From Devosia sp. (GTDB taxonomy: Bacteria > Pseudomonadota > Alphaproteobacteria > Rhizobiales > Devosiaceae): a stretch of 64,000 nt of DNA. The position numbers and the translations under genes were made by a program. Position 1 is the stretch's first letter. Every line of letters begins with the position of its first letter. Below the pieces are notes generated by a model. It did not search any database. It was not told the DNA's origin and worked only from the letters and a program-made list of their open reading frames with translations. The stretch spans positions 92,854-156,853 of the forward strand of contig NZ_JAQGJM010000014.1 in the NCBI RefSeq assembly GCF_028290625.1, given 5' to 3'. Of the stretch, positions 8,928-17,662 are shown piece after piece.

Positions 8928-9916
8928 AGTCCTGTCCCGATGCCGGCAAGAACACGCGCCTTGACGGTGCCGTCGACCTGCAGCAGTTCATCGAAATAGC
9001 GGATGGTCCGGGCCAGTCCGGCGCGCAAGTGCACGCTCGGCTCCCATCCCAAAACCTCGCGCGCCAGCGCGATATCGGGCCTGCGCTGTCGTGGGTCATC
9101 GACCGGCAGGGCCTTGTGGACCAGTTTGGAGCGCGACCGGGTCATCTCGATCACCAGCTTGGCCAATTGCGCGATATGGATTTCGTCGGGATTGCCGATA
9201 TTGATCGGTCCGGTCACCGATCCATCGGTATTCATCATCGTGACCATGGCCTTCACCAAGTCGTCGATGTAGCAGAACGACCGCGTCTGGTGGCCATCGC
9301 CATAAACCGTGATGTCCTCGCCGCGCAGCGCCTGCACGATGAAATTGGACACCGCCCGTCCATCTTCGGGATGCATGTTGGGGCCGTAGGTATTGAAGAT
9401 GCGGATGACCTTGATCTGCACCTGGTGCTGCCGGTGATAATCGAAAAATAGTGCTTCGGCACACCGCTTGCCCTCGTCGTAGCAGGCGCGCAGACCGATG
9501 GCGTTGACGTGGCCCAGATAGCTTTCGGGCTGCGGATGCACTTCGGGATCGCCATAGACCTCCGACGTCGAAGCCTGCAGGATCGGCACACCCAACTGCC
9601 TGGCCAGATCGAGCAGGTTGATCGCGCCCAAAACGCTGGTCTTGGTCGTCCGCACCGGATCAGCCTGGTAATGCAACGGCGAGGCGGGACAGGCCAGATT
9701 GTAGATCTGATCGACTTCCACATCGAGCGGCGTGGTCACATCATGACGCATGACCTCGAAATGCCGGCTGTCGAGCAGGTGCACCACATTGGCCTGGCTA
9801 CCGGTCAGGAAATTGTCGACGCACAGCACGTCATTGCCGCCCCGAACCAGCCGGTCGCAGAGATGGGAGCCGATAAATCCGGCGCCCCCAGTCACGAGTA
9901 TCCGCTTCCCCATCAT
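8924..9916 (-). CDS. UDP-glucuronate decarboxylase (UDP-xylose synthase)
   Basis: 330 residues. Extended SDR with GGAGFIGSH at 10-18, [12 protein letters not shown] at 73-83, STSEVYGDP at 116-124, the catalytic Y146/K150 (YDEGK) and [17 protein letters not shown] and YDEGKR are characteristic of UXS, which oxidises and decarboxylates UDP-glucuronate to UDP-xylose. Its substrate is made by the UDP-glucose dehydrogenase encoded just upstream. It overlaps gmd by four bases. A dTDP-glucose dehydratase is less likely because of the ACPASP and YDEGKR blocks. Confidence 0.92.
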   Translation of the reverse strand: MMGKRILVTGGAGFIGSHLCDRLVRGGNDVLCVDNFLTGSQANVVHLLDSRHFEVMRHDVTTPLDVEVDQIYNLACPASPLHYQADPVRTTKTSVLGAINLLDLARQLGVPILQASTSEVYGDPEVHPQPESYLGHVNAIGLRACYDEGKRCAEALFFDYHRQHQVQIKVIRIFNTYGPNMHPEDGRAVSNFIVQALRGEDITVYGDGHQTRSFCYIDDLVKAMVTMMNTDGSVTGPINIGNPDEIHIAQLAKLVIEMTRSRSKLVHKALPVDDPRQRRPDIALAREVLGWEPSVHLRAGLARTIRYFDELLQVDGTVKARVLAGIGTGL

Positions 9917-9994
9917 GAGCCCCCACTCATACTCGACAGCGCCGCCGGAGGCGGCGCCTATACTCAGTCGCCTCGAAATCCTCGACGTATCGGC

Positions 9995-11338
9995 TTATTC
10001 CGCCGCTTCCGCCAAGTGCCCCGCCGCCGCGCCTTCCGGTCGGCCGATGCTCGAATAGATCAGCCCATGCGCCACCGCATCGGCCCGATTGTAGATGTTG
10101 CGCAAATCCACCAGCACCGGCTCGGCCATGATGGTGCTCAAATGGGCCAGATCGAGCGAGCGGAACTGGTTCCATTCGGTCACGATCACCGTTGCATGCG
10201 CCCCCTTGGCAACGTCGTAAGCGTCGGTGCCGAACTGCACATTGTCCAGCAGCTTGGCGGCCGGTTTCATGCCTTCGGGATCGAAGGCGCGGATGATCGC
10301 GCCACCGTCCTGCAGCGCCTGGATGATGGTGATCGCCGGAGAGTCGCGCGTGTCGTCGGTATTGGGCTTGAAGGTCAGCCCGAGGATCGCGATGGTCTTG
10401 CCGCGCACGCTGCCGCCACAGGCCGCGATGACCTTGCGGGCCATCGCCCGCTTGCGGTTATCATTGATGGCGACCGTGGTCTCGATCAGATTGATCGGGC
10501 TGCCATGGTCGCGGGCAGTCTTGACCAGCGCCAGCGTATCCTTGGGAAAGCACGAACCGCCATAGCCAGGCCCGGCATTGAGAAATTTCGAGCCGATCCG
10601 GTTGTCGAGGCCAATGCCGCGCGCCACATCCTGCACATTGGCGTCCACCGCTTCGCAAAGATCGGCCATCTCGTTGATGAAGGTGATCTTCATGGCGAGG
10701 AACGCATTCCCGGCATATTTGATCAGCTCCGCCGTCCGCCGCGTCACGAAGAACAGCGGCGACTGGTTGAGAAACAGCGGCCGGTAGACTTCCTTCATCA
10801 CCTGCTTGGCGCGATCATTGTCCAGCCCCACCACGATGCGGTCTGGATGTTTGAAATCCTGGATCGCTGCGCCCTCGCGCAGGAACTCCGGGTTGGACAC
10901 GACCGCGAAATCGGCCTCGGGATTGACCTCACGGATCAGCCGCTCTACCTCATCGCCGGTGCCCACCGGCACGGTGGACTTGGTCACCACGACCGTGAAC
11001 TGCTTGATCGACCGGCCGATCGTGCGCGCCGCGTCATACACATAGGACAGGTCGGCATGGCCATCCCCGCGCCGCGACGGCGTGCCCACGGCGATGAAAA
11101 CGACCTCGGCCCCCGCGACCGCTTCATCAATATTGGTCGAGAAAGTCAGGCGGCCGGCCCTGGCATTATCGACCACCAAAGAGTTGAGCCCCGGCTCGAA
11201 AATCGGAATTTCGCCGGCCTGCAAAGCCGCAATCTTGCTCTCATCCAGGTCGACGCAGGCGACCGAATGGCCAAAATCGGCAAAGCACGCGCCGCTTACC
11301 AGGCCGACATACCCTGAACCAACAACAGCGATGCGCAT
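9995..11338 (-). CDS. ugd: UDP-glucose 6-dehydrogenase
   Basis: 447 residues. Oxidises UDP-glucose to UDP-glucuronate using two NAD. It shows the N-terminal dinucleotide fold GSGYVGLVSGACFA from residue 7, VGTPSRRGDGHADLSYV, KSTVPVGT, SNPEFLREGAAIQDF at 148-162, and the catalytic cysteine C263 in GYGGSCFPKD. The C-terminal third has GLTFKPNTDDTRDSP. It supplies UDP-glucuronate to the decarboxylase downstream and to the 4-epimerase at 20470. The 78 bases between its stop and the next start hold no gene. Confidence 0.96.
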   Translation of the reverse strand: MRIAVVGSGYVGLVSGACFADFGHSVACVDLDESKIAALQAGEIPIFEPGLNSLVVDNARAGRLTFSTNIDEAVAGAEVVFIAVGTPSRRGDGHADLSYVYDAARTIGRSIKQFTVVVTKSTVPVGTGDEVERLIREVNPEADFAVVSNPEFLREGAAIQDFKHPDRIVVGLDNDRAKQVMKEVYRPLFLNQSPLFFVTRRTAELIKYAGNAFLAMKITFINEMADLCEAVDANVQDVARGIGLDNRIGSKFLNAGPGYGGSCFPKDTLALVKTARDHGSPINLIETTVAINDNRKRAMARKVIAACGGSVRGKTIAILGLTFKPNTDDTRDSPAITIIQALQDGGAIIRAFDPEGMKPAAKLLDNVQFGTDAYDVAKGAHATVIVTEWNQFRSLDLAHLSTIMAEPVLVDLRNIYNRADAVAHGLIYSSIGRPEGAAAGHLAEAAE

Positions 11339-11378
11339 CTGACTGACCTCCCACTGAGCGTTGACGTCTCAGGATCGA

Positions 11379-12143
11379 TTAATAGCCCGTTCCCGTGACG
11401 AATTCGCGCAGAACCGTCCGGATCATGATCCGGATATCCAGCAGGATGTTGAAATTCTGAATATAGGCGATGTCGTGCTCGATGCGCGCCTCGGCCGCCG
11501 CGGCATCCTCGGTCGACCCCCGCAGGCCGTTGGCCTGCGCCCAACCCGAAATCCCCGGCTTCATGACATGACGTGCACAGTAGTAGGGCACCAGCACTTC
11601 ATAGGAGCCGCCGGCGGCCCGCAATCCCACCGGGTGTGGACGCGGCCCGATCAGGCTCATGTCCCCCCGGATCACGTTCAACAATTGCGGTAGCTCGTCG
11701 ATACTGGTCCGGCGGATAAACCGGCCGACTGGCGTGACCGCGGCATCGCTGCGGTCGACATACATGGAGCGAAATTTATAAACTGAAATGACCGTGCCAT
11801 TCAGCCCGTCGCGGTCCTGACAGAACAGCGCCGGCCCCCTGCTGGTCAGGCAGATGGCGATCCCAAGCAAAACCAGCGCTGGCGCCAGTATCACCAAGGC
11901 AAATACCGCCAAAACCACATCCATGCCGCGCTTGAGCACGATCTGCACTGTCCGCGACCTAGTCGGCTGCGCGGCAGCCGGCACGCCGCCAGAAAATTTC
12001 AGCGACAATCCGCTCGCATAACGCACTGCGACCAGATGTGGGTTCCGAGCCGTAGTTGAAGTCGAGGAAAAGCTGAAATCTGCCGCGCCCAACGTCAGAT
12101 CGACGTTCTTACGCGCAGTATTATAGGACGACAAAACTTGCAT
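11379..12143 (-). CDS. Undecaprenyl-phosphate sugar-phosphotransferase (ExoY/WbaP-like)
   Basis: 254 residues. After a non-conserved, Ser/Thr-rich head of about 65 residues come the conserved KRGMD at 71-75, one membrane helix at about 77-99, KFRSM at 123-127 and the catalytic stretch DELPQLLNVIRGDMS then LIGPRP at about 149-169. This is the monotopic family that moves a sugar-phosphate from a UDP-sugar to undecaprenyl phosphate and starts repeat-unit assembly. The ATG at 12143 has a strong aggag site. It is the first gene of the minus-strand exopolysaccharide run, and its upstream region probably holds the promoter. Confidence 0.92.
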   Translation of the reverse strand: MQVLSSYNTARKNVDLTLGAADFSFSSTSTTARNPHLVAVRYASGLSLKFSGGVPAAAQPTRSRTVQIVLKRGMDVVLAVFALVILAPALVLLGIAICLTSRGPALFCQDRDGLNGTVISVYKFRSMYVDRSDAAVTPVGRFIRRTSIDELPQLLNVIRGDMSLIGPRPHPVGLRAAGGSYEVLVPYYCARHVMKPGISGWAQANGLRGSTEDAAAAEARIEHDIAYIQNFNILLDIRIMIRTVLREFVTGTGY

Positions 12144-12197
12144 CGCCGCCCGCTCCTGCCCAGCTTCAGCGTGATTACTTCCGTCTCTCTACGTACG

Positions 12198-12212
12198 TTA
12201 CCAAGATATTAA
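12198..12212. promoter_or_regulatory. Near-consensus CtrA-type site
   Basis: TTAC, seven bases, TTAA: one mismatch from the TTAA-N7-TTAA box bound by the alphaproteobacterial cell-cycle regulator CtrA. It lies 55 bases upstream of the sugar transferase start and within the AT-richer gap before NAD kinase. With one mismatch this is a weak call. Confidence 0.3.
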
Positions 12213-12345
12213 GAAATGCCAATAGCAAATCAGGCGCGGTGCAAATTACCACCGGCCGGTGTCGTTGCCCCTGCCCGCTGGCACGCTGGCGGCCCGCGTG
12301 ATAGCAGTCGCCGCATCAGGCTCTAGAGTCTTTTTGGGGAATGCC

Positions 12346-13122
12346 GTGGCCAGCCGACCCACCGAGCGCATCAGTTTCGTCACCAATGGCACGCCGGAGG
12401 CCGATGTCGCGGCCCAGCGCCTGCAGCAGCGCTATGGCAATATCGCCTTCGAGTCCGCCGAGGTGGTCGTTGCCCTGGGCGGCGACGGCCTGATGCTGCA
12501 GACCTTGCACCGCGTCATGCGCACCAGCGTGCCGGTCTATGGCATGAATTTCGGCTCGGTGGGCTTCATGATGAACGCCTTCTCCGAGGATGACCTGGGC
12601 GAACGCCTGGCGGCGGCGCAGCAGACGCGGATCTATCCGCTCTCGATGCAGGTGGTCGATACCACCGGCCGCTCGCAGACCGCTCTGGCGCTCAATGAGG
12701 TGTCGCTGTTCCGCTCCACCTACCAGGCCGCCAAAATCCAGATCGTCATCGATGGCGAGACCCGCCTGGAGGAGCTGATCTGCGACGGCGTGCTGCTCTC
12801 CACGCCCGCGGGCTCCACCGCCTACAACCTGTCGGCCCATGGCCCGATCCTGCCGATCGAGGCGCCGCTACTGGCGCTGACACCGATCTCGCCGTTCCGC
12901 CCCCGCCGCTGGCGCGGCGCCATCCTGGGCAATCGCGCCGTGGTCAAGTTCATCACGCGCGAAGCGCCCAAGCGCCCGGTCAGCGCCGTGGCCGACAATA
13001 TCGAGTTCCAGAATGTGCTGGAGGTCACCGTGCGCGAAGATCGCTCGCATGGCGTGACGCTGTTGTTCGATCCCGGCACCAGCCTGGAAGAACGCGTGCT
13101 CAGCGAGCAATTCCGCTATTAA
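12346..13122 (+). CDS. nadK: NAD kinase
   Basis: About 258 residues. Phosphorylates NAD to NADP. The GGDG motif lies at about 45-48, followed by [10 protein letters not shown], the NE pair (ALNEVSLFR) near 117-118 and [15 protein letters not shown] at about 147-161, all diagnostic. I chose the GTG at 12346 because a ggggA ribosome site precedes it by six bases and the protein then begins [11 protein letters not shown], as in rhizobial NadK. An open frame continues back to 12259 without family similarity. The stop shares four bases (ttaa) with the convergent DUF2336 gene. Confidence 0.92.
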   Translation: MASRPTERISFVTNGTPEADVAAQRLQQRYGNIAFESAEVVVALGGDGLMLQTLHRVMRTSVPVYGMNFGSVGFMMNAFSEDDLGERLAAAQQTRIYPLSMQVVDTTGRSQTALALNEVSLFRSTYQAAKIQIVIDGETRLEELICDGVLLSTPAGSTAYNLSAHGPILPIEAPLLALTPISPFRPRRWRGAILGNRAVVKFITREAPKRPVSAVADNIEFQNVLEVTVREDRSHGVTLLFDPGTSLEERVLSEQFRY

Positions 13123-14318
13123 GCCGCCGGCAGCGCCAGCCGCTCGTCCAGCATCGGCAGGGCCATCGGCGCATTGGCAATCCCCGCGAACGCCGCCATC
13201 ACGCCGCGCGCTGCCTTGCGGGCCAGTTGCACATTCTGCTCGCTGAGATAGGCGAAAGCCTCTTCCAGCTCCTCGGGAATGACGCCGCCGTGGTCGACGA
13301 TCAATTCCTCGGTCAACGCCGTCACGACATAGTGGCGGGCGGCCGCATCATCGGCAAGGTCCGCGGCGCGGGCATGCATCACCAGCTTGGCGAACAGGTT
13401 GCGCATCCCCTCGCCCAGCCCGCAACGCACCAGCAGCGCATTGAGCGCCGGCCGGCTGCCGCTCTCGAGCAGGGAAAACACCTTGTCGCGCGGCGTCTGG
13501 CCCAGTTCGGCCAGGCAATCGGCGAAGAACATCACATGCCCCGTCACCACCGCATGCAGCAGCAACCGCGTATTCAACTGGTCGGCCCCGATCAGCCCGG
13601 CGGCAAAACCTGTTTGCGCCTTGACCGCCTCGCGCTCGCCGATCGACGATAGCGCGGTATCGCCGCTATTGCGCAGCAGGCGCTCGAGCCGGTCGCTGGC
13701 CAGCGCGCCTTTGACGATGCGGGCATTGCCCAGCGCCACGGCGACTTTCTGCACCAGCAAGGCGCGGATAGCCGCCGGCAGGTCACGGCGGCCGAGCAGC
13801 GCCCCGCGCATTTCAGCGTCATGTCCATCGCTTTGCGCGAGCATCTGCAACAACCCGGCGCCCACCGGCACATCCGCCCGCTTGAGCAGCCGCAACGTCA
13901 CCGGCCGTTCCTGCCGCCCGATCAGCGCGGCCGCGAGGCGCTCGCTGATCCGAACGCGCTGGCAGACCGCCACCAGCATCGACAGATCGAAACCGCGCAC
14001 GAGCCCCATAATGTCGGCATCGATCAGCACTGGTGAATATTGTAGCACGGCGCGCGAAATGATCGAGCTGTCATGCAGCAGCGCCAGCATGATCGGACGC
14101 GGCGCGATGTCGGCATGCAGCAGGCCATAGGCCAGCGCCGCCCGCACCTTGACCGAGGGATCATCGAGGAAATTGATCAGCGAGGCATACAAAGCCGCCT
14201 GCTCGTCGGCCGGACCCTGATGGTTGAGATAGGCCATGGCCGCAAGGTGCGCAGCGCTACCGCGTTCTTCGCTATCGCTGGATTGAGACAGCCGGACGAA
14301 GTCCTTGTACGCAACCAT
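13119..14318 (-). CDS. DUF2336 domain-containing protein
   Basis: 399 residues, all-helical, with repeated Ala/Leu-rich pairs that look like HEAT-type repeats ([35 protein letters not shown]). This is the DUF2336 layout found in alphaproteobacteria, often near cell-cycle or signalling genes. No catalytic motif is visible. The function is unknown; a protein-interaction scaffold is plausible. The ATG at 14318 has a purine-rich ribosome site. The 3' end overlaps nadK by four bases. Confidence 0.8.
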   Translation of the reverse strand: MVAYKDFVRLSQSSDSEERGSAAHLAAMAYLNHQGPADEQAALYASLINFLDDPSVKVRAALAYGLLHADIAPRPIMLALLHDSSIISRAVLQYSPVLIDADIMGLVRGFDLSMLVAVCQRVRISERLAAALIGRQERPVTLRLLKRADVPVGAGLLQMLAQSDGHDAEMRGALLGRRDLPAAIRALLVQKVAVALGNARIVKGALASDRLERLLRNSGDTALSSIGEREAVKAQTGFAAGLIGADQLNTRLLLHAVVTGHVMFFADCLAELGQTPRDKVFSLLESGSRPALNALLVRCGLGEGMRNLFAKLVMHARAADLADDAAARHYVVTALTEELIVDHGGVIPEELEEAFAYLSEQNVQLARKAARGVMAAFAGIANAPMALPMLDERLALPAA

Positions 14319-14395
14319 TTTACTCTCCGGATACCCGGAGATGAAATTAGCCGCGAAGGTTTAAGGAACGGTTCACGATGATTTTAGGTGATCGC

Positions 14396-14545
14396 CTAGA
14401 GGCTTGCCGCCACATAGTGGAAGACGCTCGACACGATCTGGATTGCCAGAACCAGCAGAACCCAGGATGCCAATGCCAGCCCGAGGACAGGCCATCCCCT
14501 TGGCAGTGAGATCAATCGATCAGCTACGGCAAAAGCACGACGCAT
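14396..14545 (-). CDS. Small single-pass membrane protein (49 aa)
   Basis: A 49-codon frame starting at the ATG at 14545 and stopping with TAG at 14398-14396. A clear aggag ribosome site lies six bases upstream. The protein has a basic head (MRRAFAVADRLISLPRGW), then one hydrophobic helix of about 20 residues (PVLGLALASWVLLVLAIQIV) and a short tail SSVFHYVAASL. This positive-inside layout is typical of small inner-membrane proteins. It lies alone between DUF2336 and the lytic transglycosylase, both also on the minus strand. I do not recognise a family. Confidence 0.6.
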   Translation of the reverse strand: MRRAFAVADRLISLPRGWPVLGLALASWVLLVLAIQIVSSVFHYVAASL

Positions 14546-14701
14546 GGCACTCTCCTCAGAGCTGGACGGACACGGCGATTACTGCGTGAACACCTTTAAC
14601 AGGCCGTCAATTCGCTCACTTGGTTTCGTCTTTACTCAAACTATTCGCGCCCTATTCAATTTCCTCGATCATGGGTAAACGCCTTATTGAGGCTCGCGTT
14701 C

Positions 14702-15508
14702 CTATTTTGCGTAAAGCTGCGTGAAAAACGCGCTACCACCCGCCCCGACCGGGTTCAGCGGCGATTCCGGTCCGATCTGCTCCTCATTCTTGAACAGGCC
14801 TGTGAACGACATATTGGCCGGCGAGAAGCGCGACGCCACCACGGGCGCAGCGCTGGCGACCGGCTGGCTCGCTAACTGCTGGGCCGCAAAGCCCGCCGAC
14901 GGCCCGCCCTCGTGCTTGGCGACCAGCGCGCGATAGACCTGCCGGATCGTGCGCGGCTGTCCCTCGTCGTAAAAAATGGTCCGGTTGGCCTGCGCCTGGC
15001 GGGGAAACAGGTCGGCGGCGATCTGGTCGGGGTTTTGTAGCCCCGCGTTGAACATCCGCTCCGCCCCCTGTGCGCCCAGGAAATGCGCGATATAAAGCTC
15101 CCCGGCGCTCGGCTGCCGGCCGAATTTGGCGCTCAGATAGTCGCCATTCGATTTGGTGAACGCCGCCGCCAGATCGGAGGCAATCTGGGGGTCCTCGCGC
15201 AGCTTGAGGATTTGCGCCCGGGCATCGGGGTCGCGCACCGTATAGCCATTGGCGGTCTTTTCGATCTGGTCGGCATATTGCCCGTAGCCCAGCCGCGGCC
15301 CCTGCTCCTTCATGGTCTGCAGCCAGGTCGTGTCGAGAAACTGGAACAGACCGGTAGCGGAAGAGGTCTGCGCCTTCGCCTGCGGATTAAGGCTGCTCTC
15401 GCGGATCGCGGTTTGCAGCAGGTAGTTAAAGTCCACGCCGTTGCGATCGCCCGCCGAAGTCAGGACATAGGCAAGACTTTGCGGTATCGCGATTGGCTGG
15501 ACGCCCAT
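14702..15508 (-). CDS. Lytic transglycosylase, SLT-type
   Basis: 268 residues. The SLT catalytic core is at the N-terminus: the presumed catalytic Glu37 in AIRESSLNP, then SSATGLFQFLDTTW at about 49-62, the usual ES/GLFQ pair of goose-lysozyme-like transglycosylases. It cleaves peptidoglycan glycan strands. No classical signal peptide is visible, as in some flagellar or secretion-associated muramidases of this group. The C-terminal 70 residues are low-complexity and unconserved. A full CtrA-type box lies about 50 bases upstream of the start, suggesting cell-cycle timing. Confidence 0.85.
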   Translation of the reverse strand: MGVQPIAIPQSLAYVLTSAGDRNGVDFNYLLQTAIRESSLNPQAKAQTSSATGLFQFLDTTWLQTMKEQGPRLGYGQYADQIEKTANGYTVRDPDARAQILKLREDPQIASDLAAAFTKSNGDYLSAKFGRQPSAGELYIAHFLGAQGAERMFNAGLQNPDQIAADLFPRQAQANRTIFYDEGQPRTIRQVYRALVAKHEGGPSAGFAAQQLASQPVASAAPVVASRFSPANMSFTGLFKNEEQIGPESPLNPVGAGGSAFFTQLYAK

Positions 15509-15556
15509 TAATCCGTCTCGAAAGAATCGTTTCGGTTAATGAAACACTAACATCAG

Positions 15557-15571
15557 TTAACCGTGCGTTAA
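15557..15571. promoter_or_regulatory. CtrA-type box TTAA-N7-TTAA
   Basis: A perfect TTAACCGTGCGTTAA, matching the consensus of the CtrA response regulator. It lies 49 bases upstream of the lytic transglycosylase ATG and just after the stop of the DUF2188 gene, in the right place to control the former. Confidence 0.5.
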
Positions 15572-15575
15572 CTTT

Positions 15576-15824
15576 CTATTCGCGCGTCGCCAGTTCCTCG
15601 TCACTATCGTCATCGGCACCCGACCGCCACGCGCTATGGAACGTCGAGTCGATGTCCTGCACCAGCACCTCAACCTCACGGCCCCTTGCCGATTGCAGCT
15701 TTGCTTCCGCGACCGCCGCCACGATGGCGTCTTCCTTGGTTTCAAACGGGCTCTGGTCGGAGCCGTGAAAGCTCACTTTCCAGTGACTATCGCAGCGCGC
15801 GACGATGAAATGATCTGCAACCAT
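15576..15824 (-). CDS. DUF2188-like small protein
   Basis: 82 residues. FIVARCDSHWKVSFHGSDQSPFETKEDAIVAAVAEAKLQ followed by a short strand (VEVLVQDIDSTF) matches the layout of DUF2188: a beta hairpin, a helix and a strand, where W-K-V and the T-x-x-E-A-I-x-x-A helix are typical. The C-terminal tail is acidic. Function unknown. It is a single minus-strand gene between the CtrA box and the nitroreductase. Confidence 0.55.
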   Translation of the reverse strand: MVADHFIVARCDSHWKVSFHGSDQSPFETKEDAIVAAVAEAKLQSARGREVEVLVQDIDSTFHSAWRSGADDDSDEELATRE

Positions 15825-15875
15825 GAATGCCTCCCTTGCGCCGGCATAACGCAGACGCCAGCGTGATGTTGCATC

Positions 15876-16460
15876 CTACTCCGGCGATTGCCAACGCGAT
15901 ACGATAGAGTCCAGTTTCGGCCGCGGCCGGTCCTCGATCACCGCGCTCGGCGTGCCGATCTGCACGAAGGCCACAAACCGCTCGCCCTCGCGCGCGCCCA
16001 GCATGCGGGCGGCTTCGGCGTCCATCGAATACCACCGGCTCACCCAATTGGCCGCGTAGCCCAGCGCGAAGGCCGCATTGACCAGATTGAAGGCCACATT
16101 GCCGGCCGACAGGAACTGCTCCCATTCCGGCACCGTCGGATGGGCCTTGGGCGACGACAGCACGCCGATGGTCAGCGGCGGCGGCAGGAACCGCATCAGC
16201 TCGCGCTCCAGCTCCGCCTCCTCCAGATTGGGGTTCTTCGCCTTGGCCATTGCCGCCAGCTTTTCGCCGATCAGCGCCCGGTCATCGCCGGTGTAAAGCA
16301 CCAGCCGCCACGGATTGAGCTTGCCATGATCGGGCACGCGCGTACCGATGGTCAGGATCTGCTCCAGCTCCTCGGCATTGGGCCCTGGCTCCTTGAGAAA
16401 AGCCTGCCCTACCGACCTGCGGCTCATCAGATAATCGCGCATCGCTGCATTGGCCGGCAT
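15876..16460 (-). CDS. Nitroreductase family protein (YdjA-like)
   Basis: About 194 residues. FMN-dependent NAD(P)H oxidoreductase fold: YLMSRRSVGQAFL near the start (FMN phosphate contact), RVPDHGKLNPWRLVLYTG in the first half and GYAANWVSRWYS in the second. The short length and the PDHGKLNPWR block place it near YdjA rather than NfsB. Three ATGs follow a ggag site (16466, 16463, 16460); the third has the best spacing. The substrate is unknown. It is transcribed away from the exported protein at 16679. Confidence 0.85.
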   Translation of the reverse strand: MPANAAMRDYLMSRRSVGQAFLKEPGPNAEELEQILTIGTRVPDHGKLNPWRLVLYTGDDRALIGEKLAAMAKAKNPNLEEAELERELMRFLPPPLTIGVLSSPKAHPTVPEWEQFLSAGNVAFNLVNAAFALGYAANWVSRWYSMDAEAARMLGAREGERFVAFVQIGTPSAVIEDRPRPKLDSIVSRWQSPE

Positions 16461-16678
16461 CATCATCTCCTTCTCACTGAGGCCATCCAATAATCAGACT
16501 GCCGCGATCACGATAGTCCCCAGTGGCTATTCACATAAAATCGTCTGCGCTGGCGCACAGGGCTGTTCCAAAGTGTCAGCGTCTATGACACAGCTTTTCC
16601 CCAATCGCCGCCTATTGCGTCGCGACTCTCCACACACGACGCCAATTTTGGGCGTACCTACCGGGGCCGGGAAAACAT

Positions 16679-17650
16679 ATGCGTTCGGGACTAGTCTTTG
16701 CCCTCTTGCTGCTCTTGCTGGCGCCATTAGCGCCTGCGGCTATAGCGCCTCCGGCATTCGCGCAGGACGCCGCCGCCGAAATGCCCCCCATGCCGCGTCC
16801 GCGCCCCAATCGCGATGAGACGCCTCCACCACCGGTGCCTGCTGATACGCAGACCCCCGCCACCGAGGCCATCAGCGCCCTGACCACGGTGCCACAACCC
16901 GTCTCGCTGACGGCCCGCATCACCGAAGACGGCACCACCATTCCCGAAGGCCTGGTCTGGCGCATTTTCGGCACCACGCCCGATGCCAGCGGCGAACTGG
17001 CTTTGGTGGCCAAGTCCGACGAAGCGATCGCCTCAGTGGAGTTGCCGCCCGGCGAATACGTCGTGCATGTCGCCTATGGCCGTGCCCAAGCCAGCGATAC
17101 GCTGACAGTCACCGAAGGCGCCAATGAAAAGAGCTTCGTCATCGGCGCCGGCGCGCTGCGCCTCAATTCGGCGATCACCGGCGATATCGCCATACCCGCC
17201 AACCTGCTGAAATTCGACATTCTCACTGCCGGCGACGAAGCCAACCGCACCATTGTGGCCGAAGGCCTGCGGCCCAACGAGATCGTCACCCTCAATGCCG
17301 GCACCTACCACATCGTTTCCCATTTTGGCGACGTGAACGCGATCGTGCGGGCCGATCTGCGGGTCGAGCCCGGCCAGCTCACCGACGCGACGCTCTACCA
17401 GAAGGCCAGCCAAGTCACCTTCAAGCTGGCCTCCGAGGTCGGCGGCGAGGCGATTGCCGACGTCGAATGGACAGTCAAGACCGCCGACGGCACCACCGTC
17501 TTCACCGATCTCGGCGCCTTCCCCGCGACCGTGCTGGCCGAAGGTGAATACACCGTCCTGGCCAAGCAGGGCGAAACGGTCGTCAACCGCGACTTCGAAG
17601 TCCAGGCCGGCTCCAGCCAGGAAATCGAAGTGCTGACGACGGCGCACTAG
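16679..17650 (+). CDS. Exported protein with repeated beta domains, unknown function
   Basis: 323 residues with a strong signal peptide (hydrophobic LVFALLLLLLAPLAPAAIAPP, cut near AFA-QD). A proline-rich linker follows (MPPMPRPRPNRDETPPPP). The rest looks like two or three beta-sandwich units, each with a PxGEYVVHVAYG / AGTYHIVSHFG / AEGEYTVLAKQG type strand, suggesting repeated carboxypeptidase-regulatory or Ig-like domains. It probably acts in the periplasm. I do not recognise a named family. The 218 bases upstream hold no gene and presumably the promoter; no terminator is seen in the 12 bases before the next, convergent gene. Confidence 0.65.
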   Translation: MRSGLVFALLLLLLAPLAPAAIAPPAFAQDAAAEMPPMPRPRPNRDETPPPPVPADTQTPATEAISALTTVPQPVSLTARITEDGTTIPEGLVWRIFGTTPDASGELALVAKSDEAIASVELPPGEYVVHVAYGRAQASDTLTVTEGANEKSFVIGAGALRLNSAITGDIAIPANLLKFDILTAGDEANRTIVAEGLRPNEIVTLNAGTYHIVSHFGDVNAIVRADLRVEPGQLTDATLYQKASQVTFKLASEVGGEAIADVEWTVKTADGTTVFTDLGAFPATVLAEGEYTVLAKQGETVVNRDFEVQAGSSQEIEVLTTAH

Positions 17651-17662
17651 GGCTGTCGCGCC

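Noticed and set aside
9509..11317. A 602-codon plus-strand frame over the ugd/UXS genes
   Set aside because: Antisense shadow of two clear enzymes with no motif of its own.
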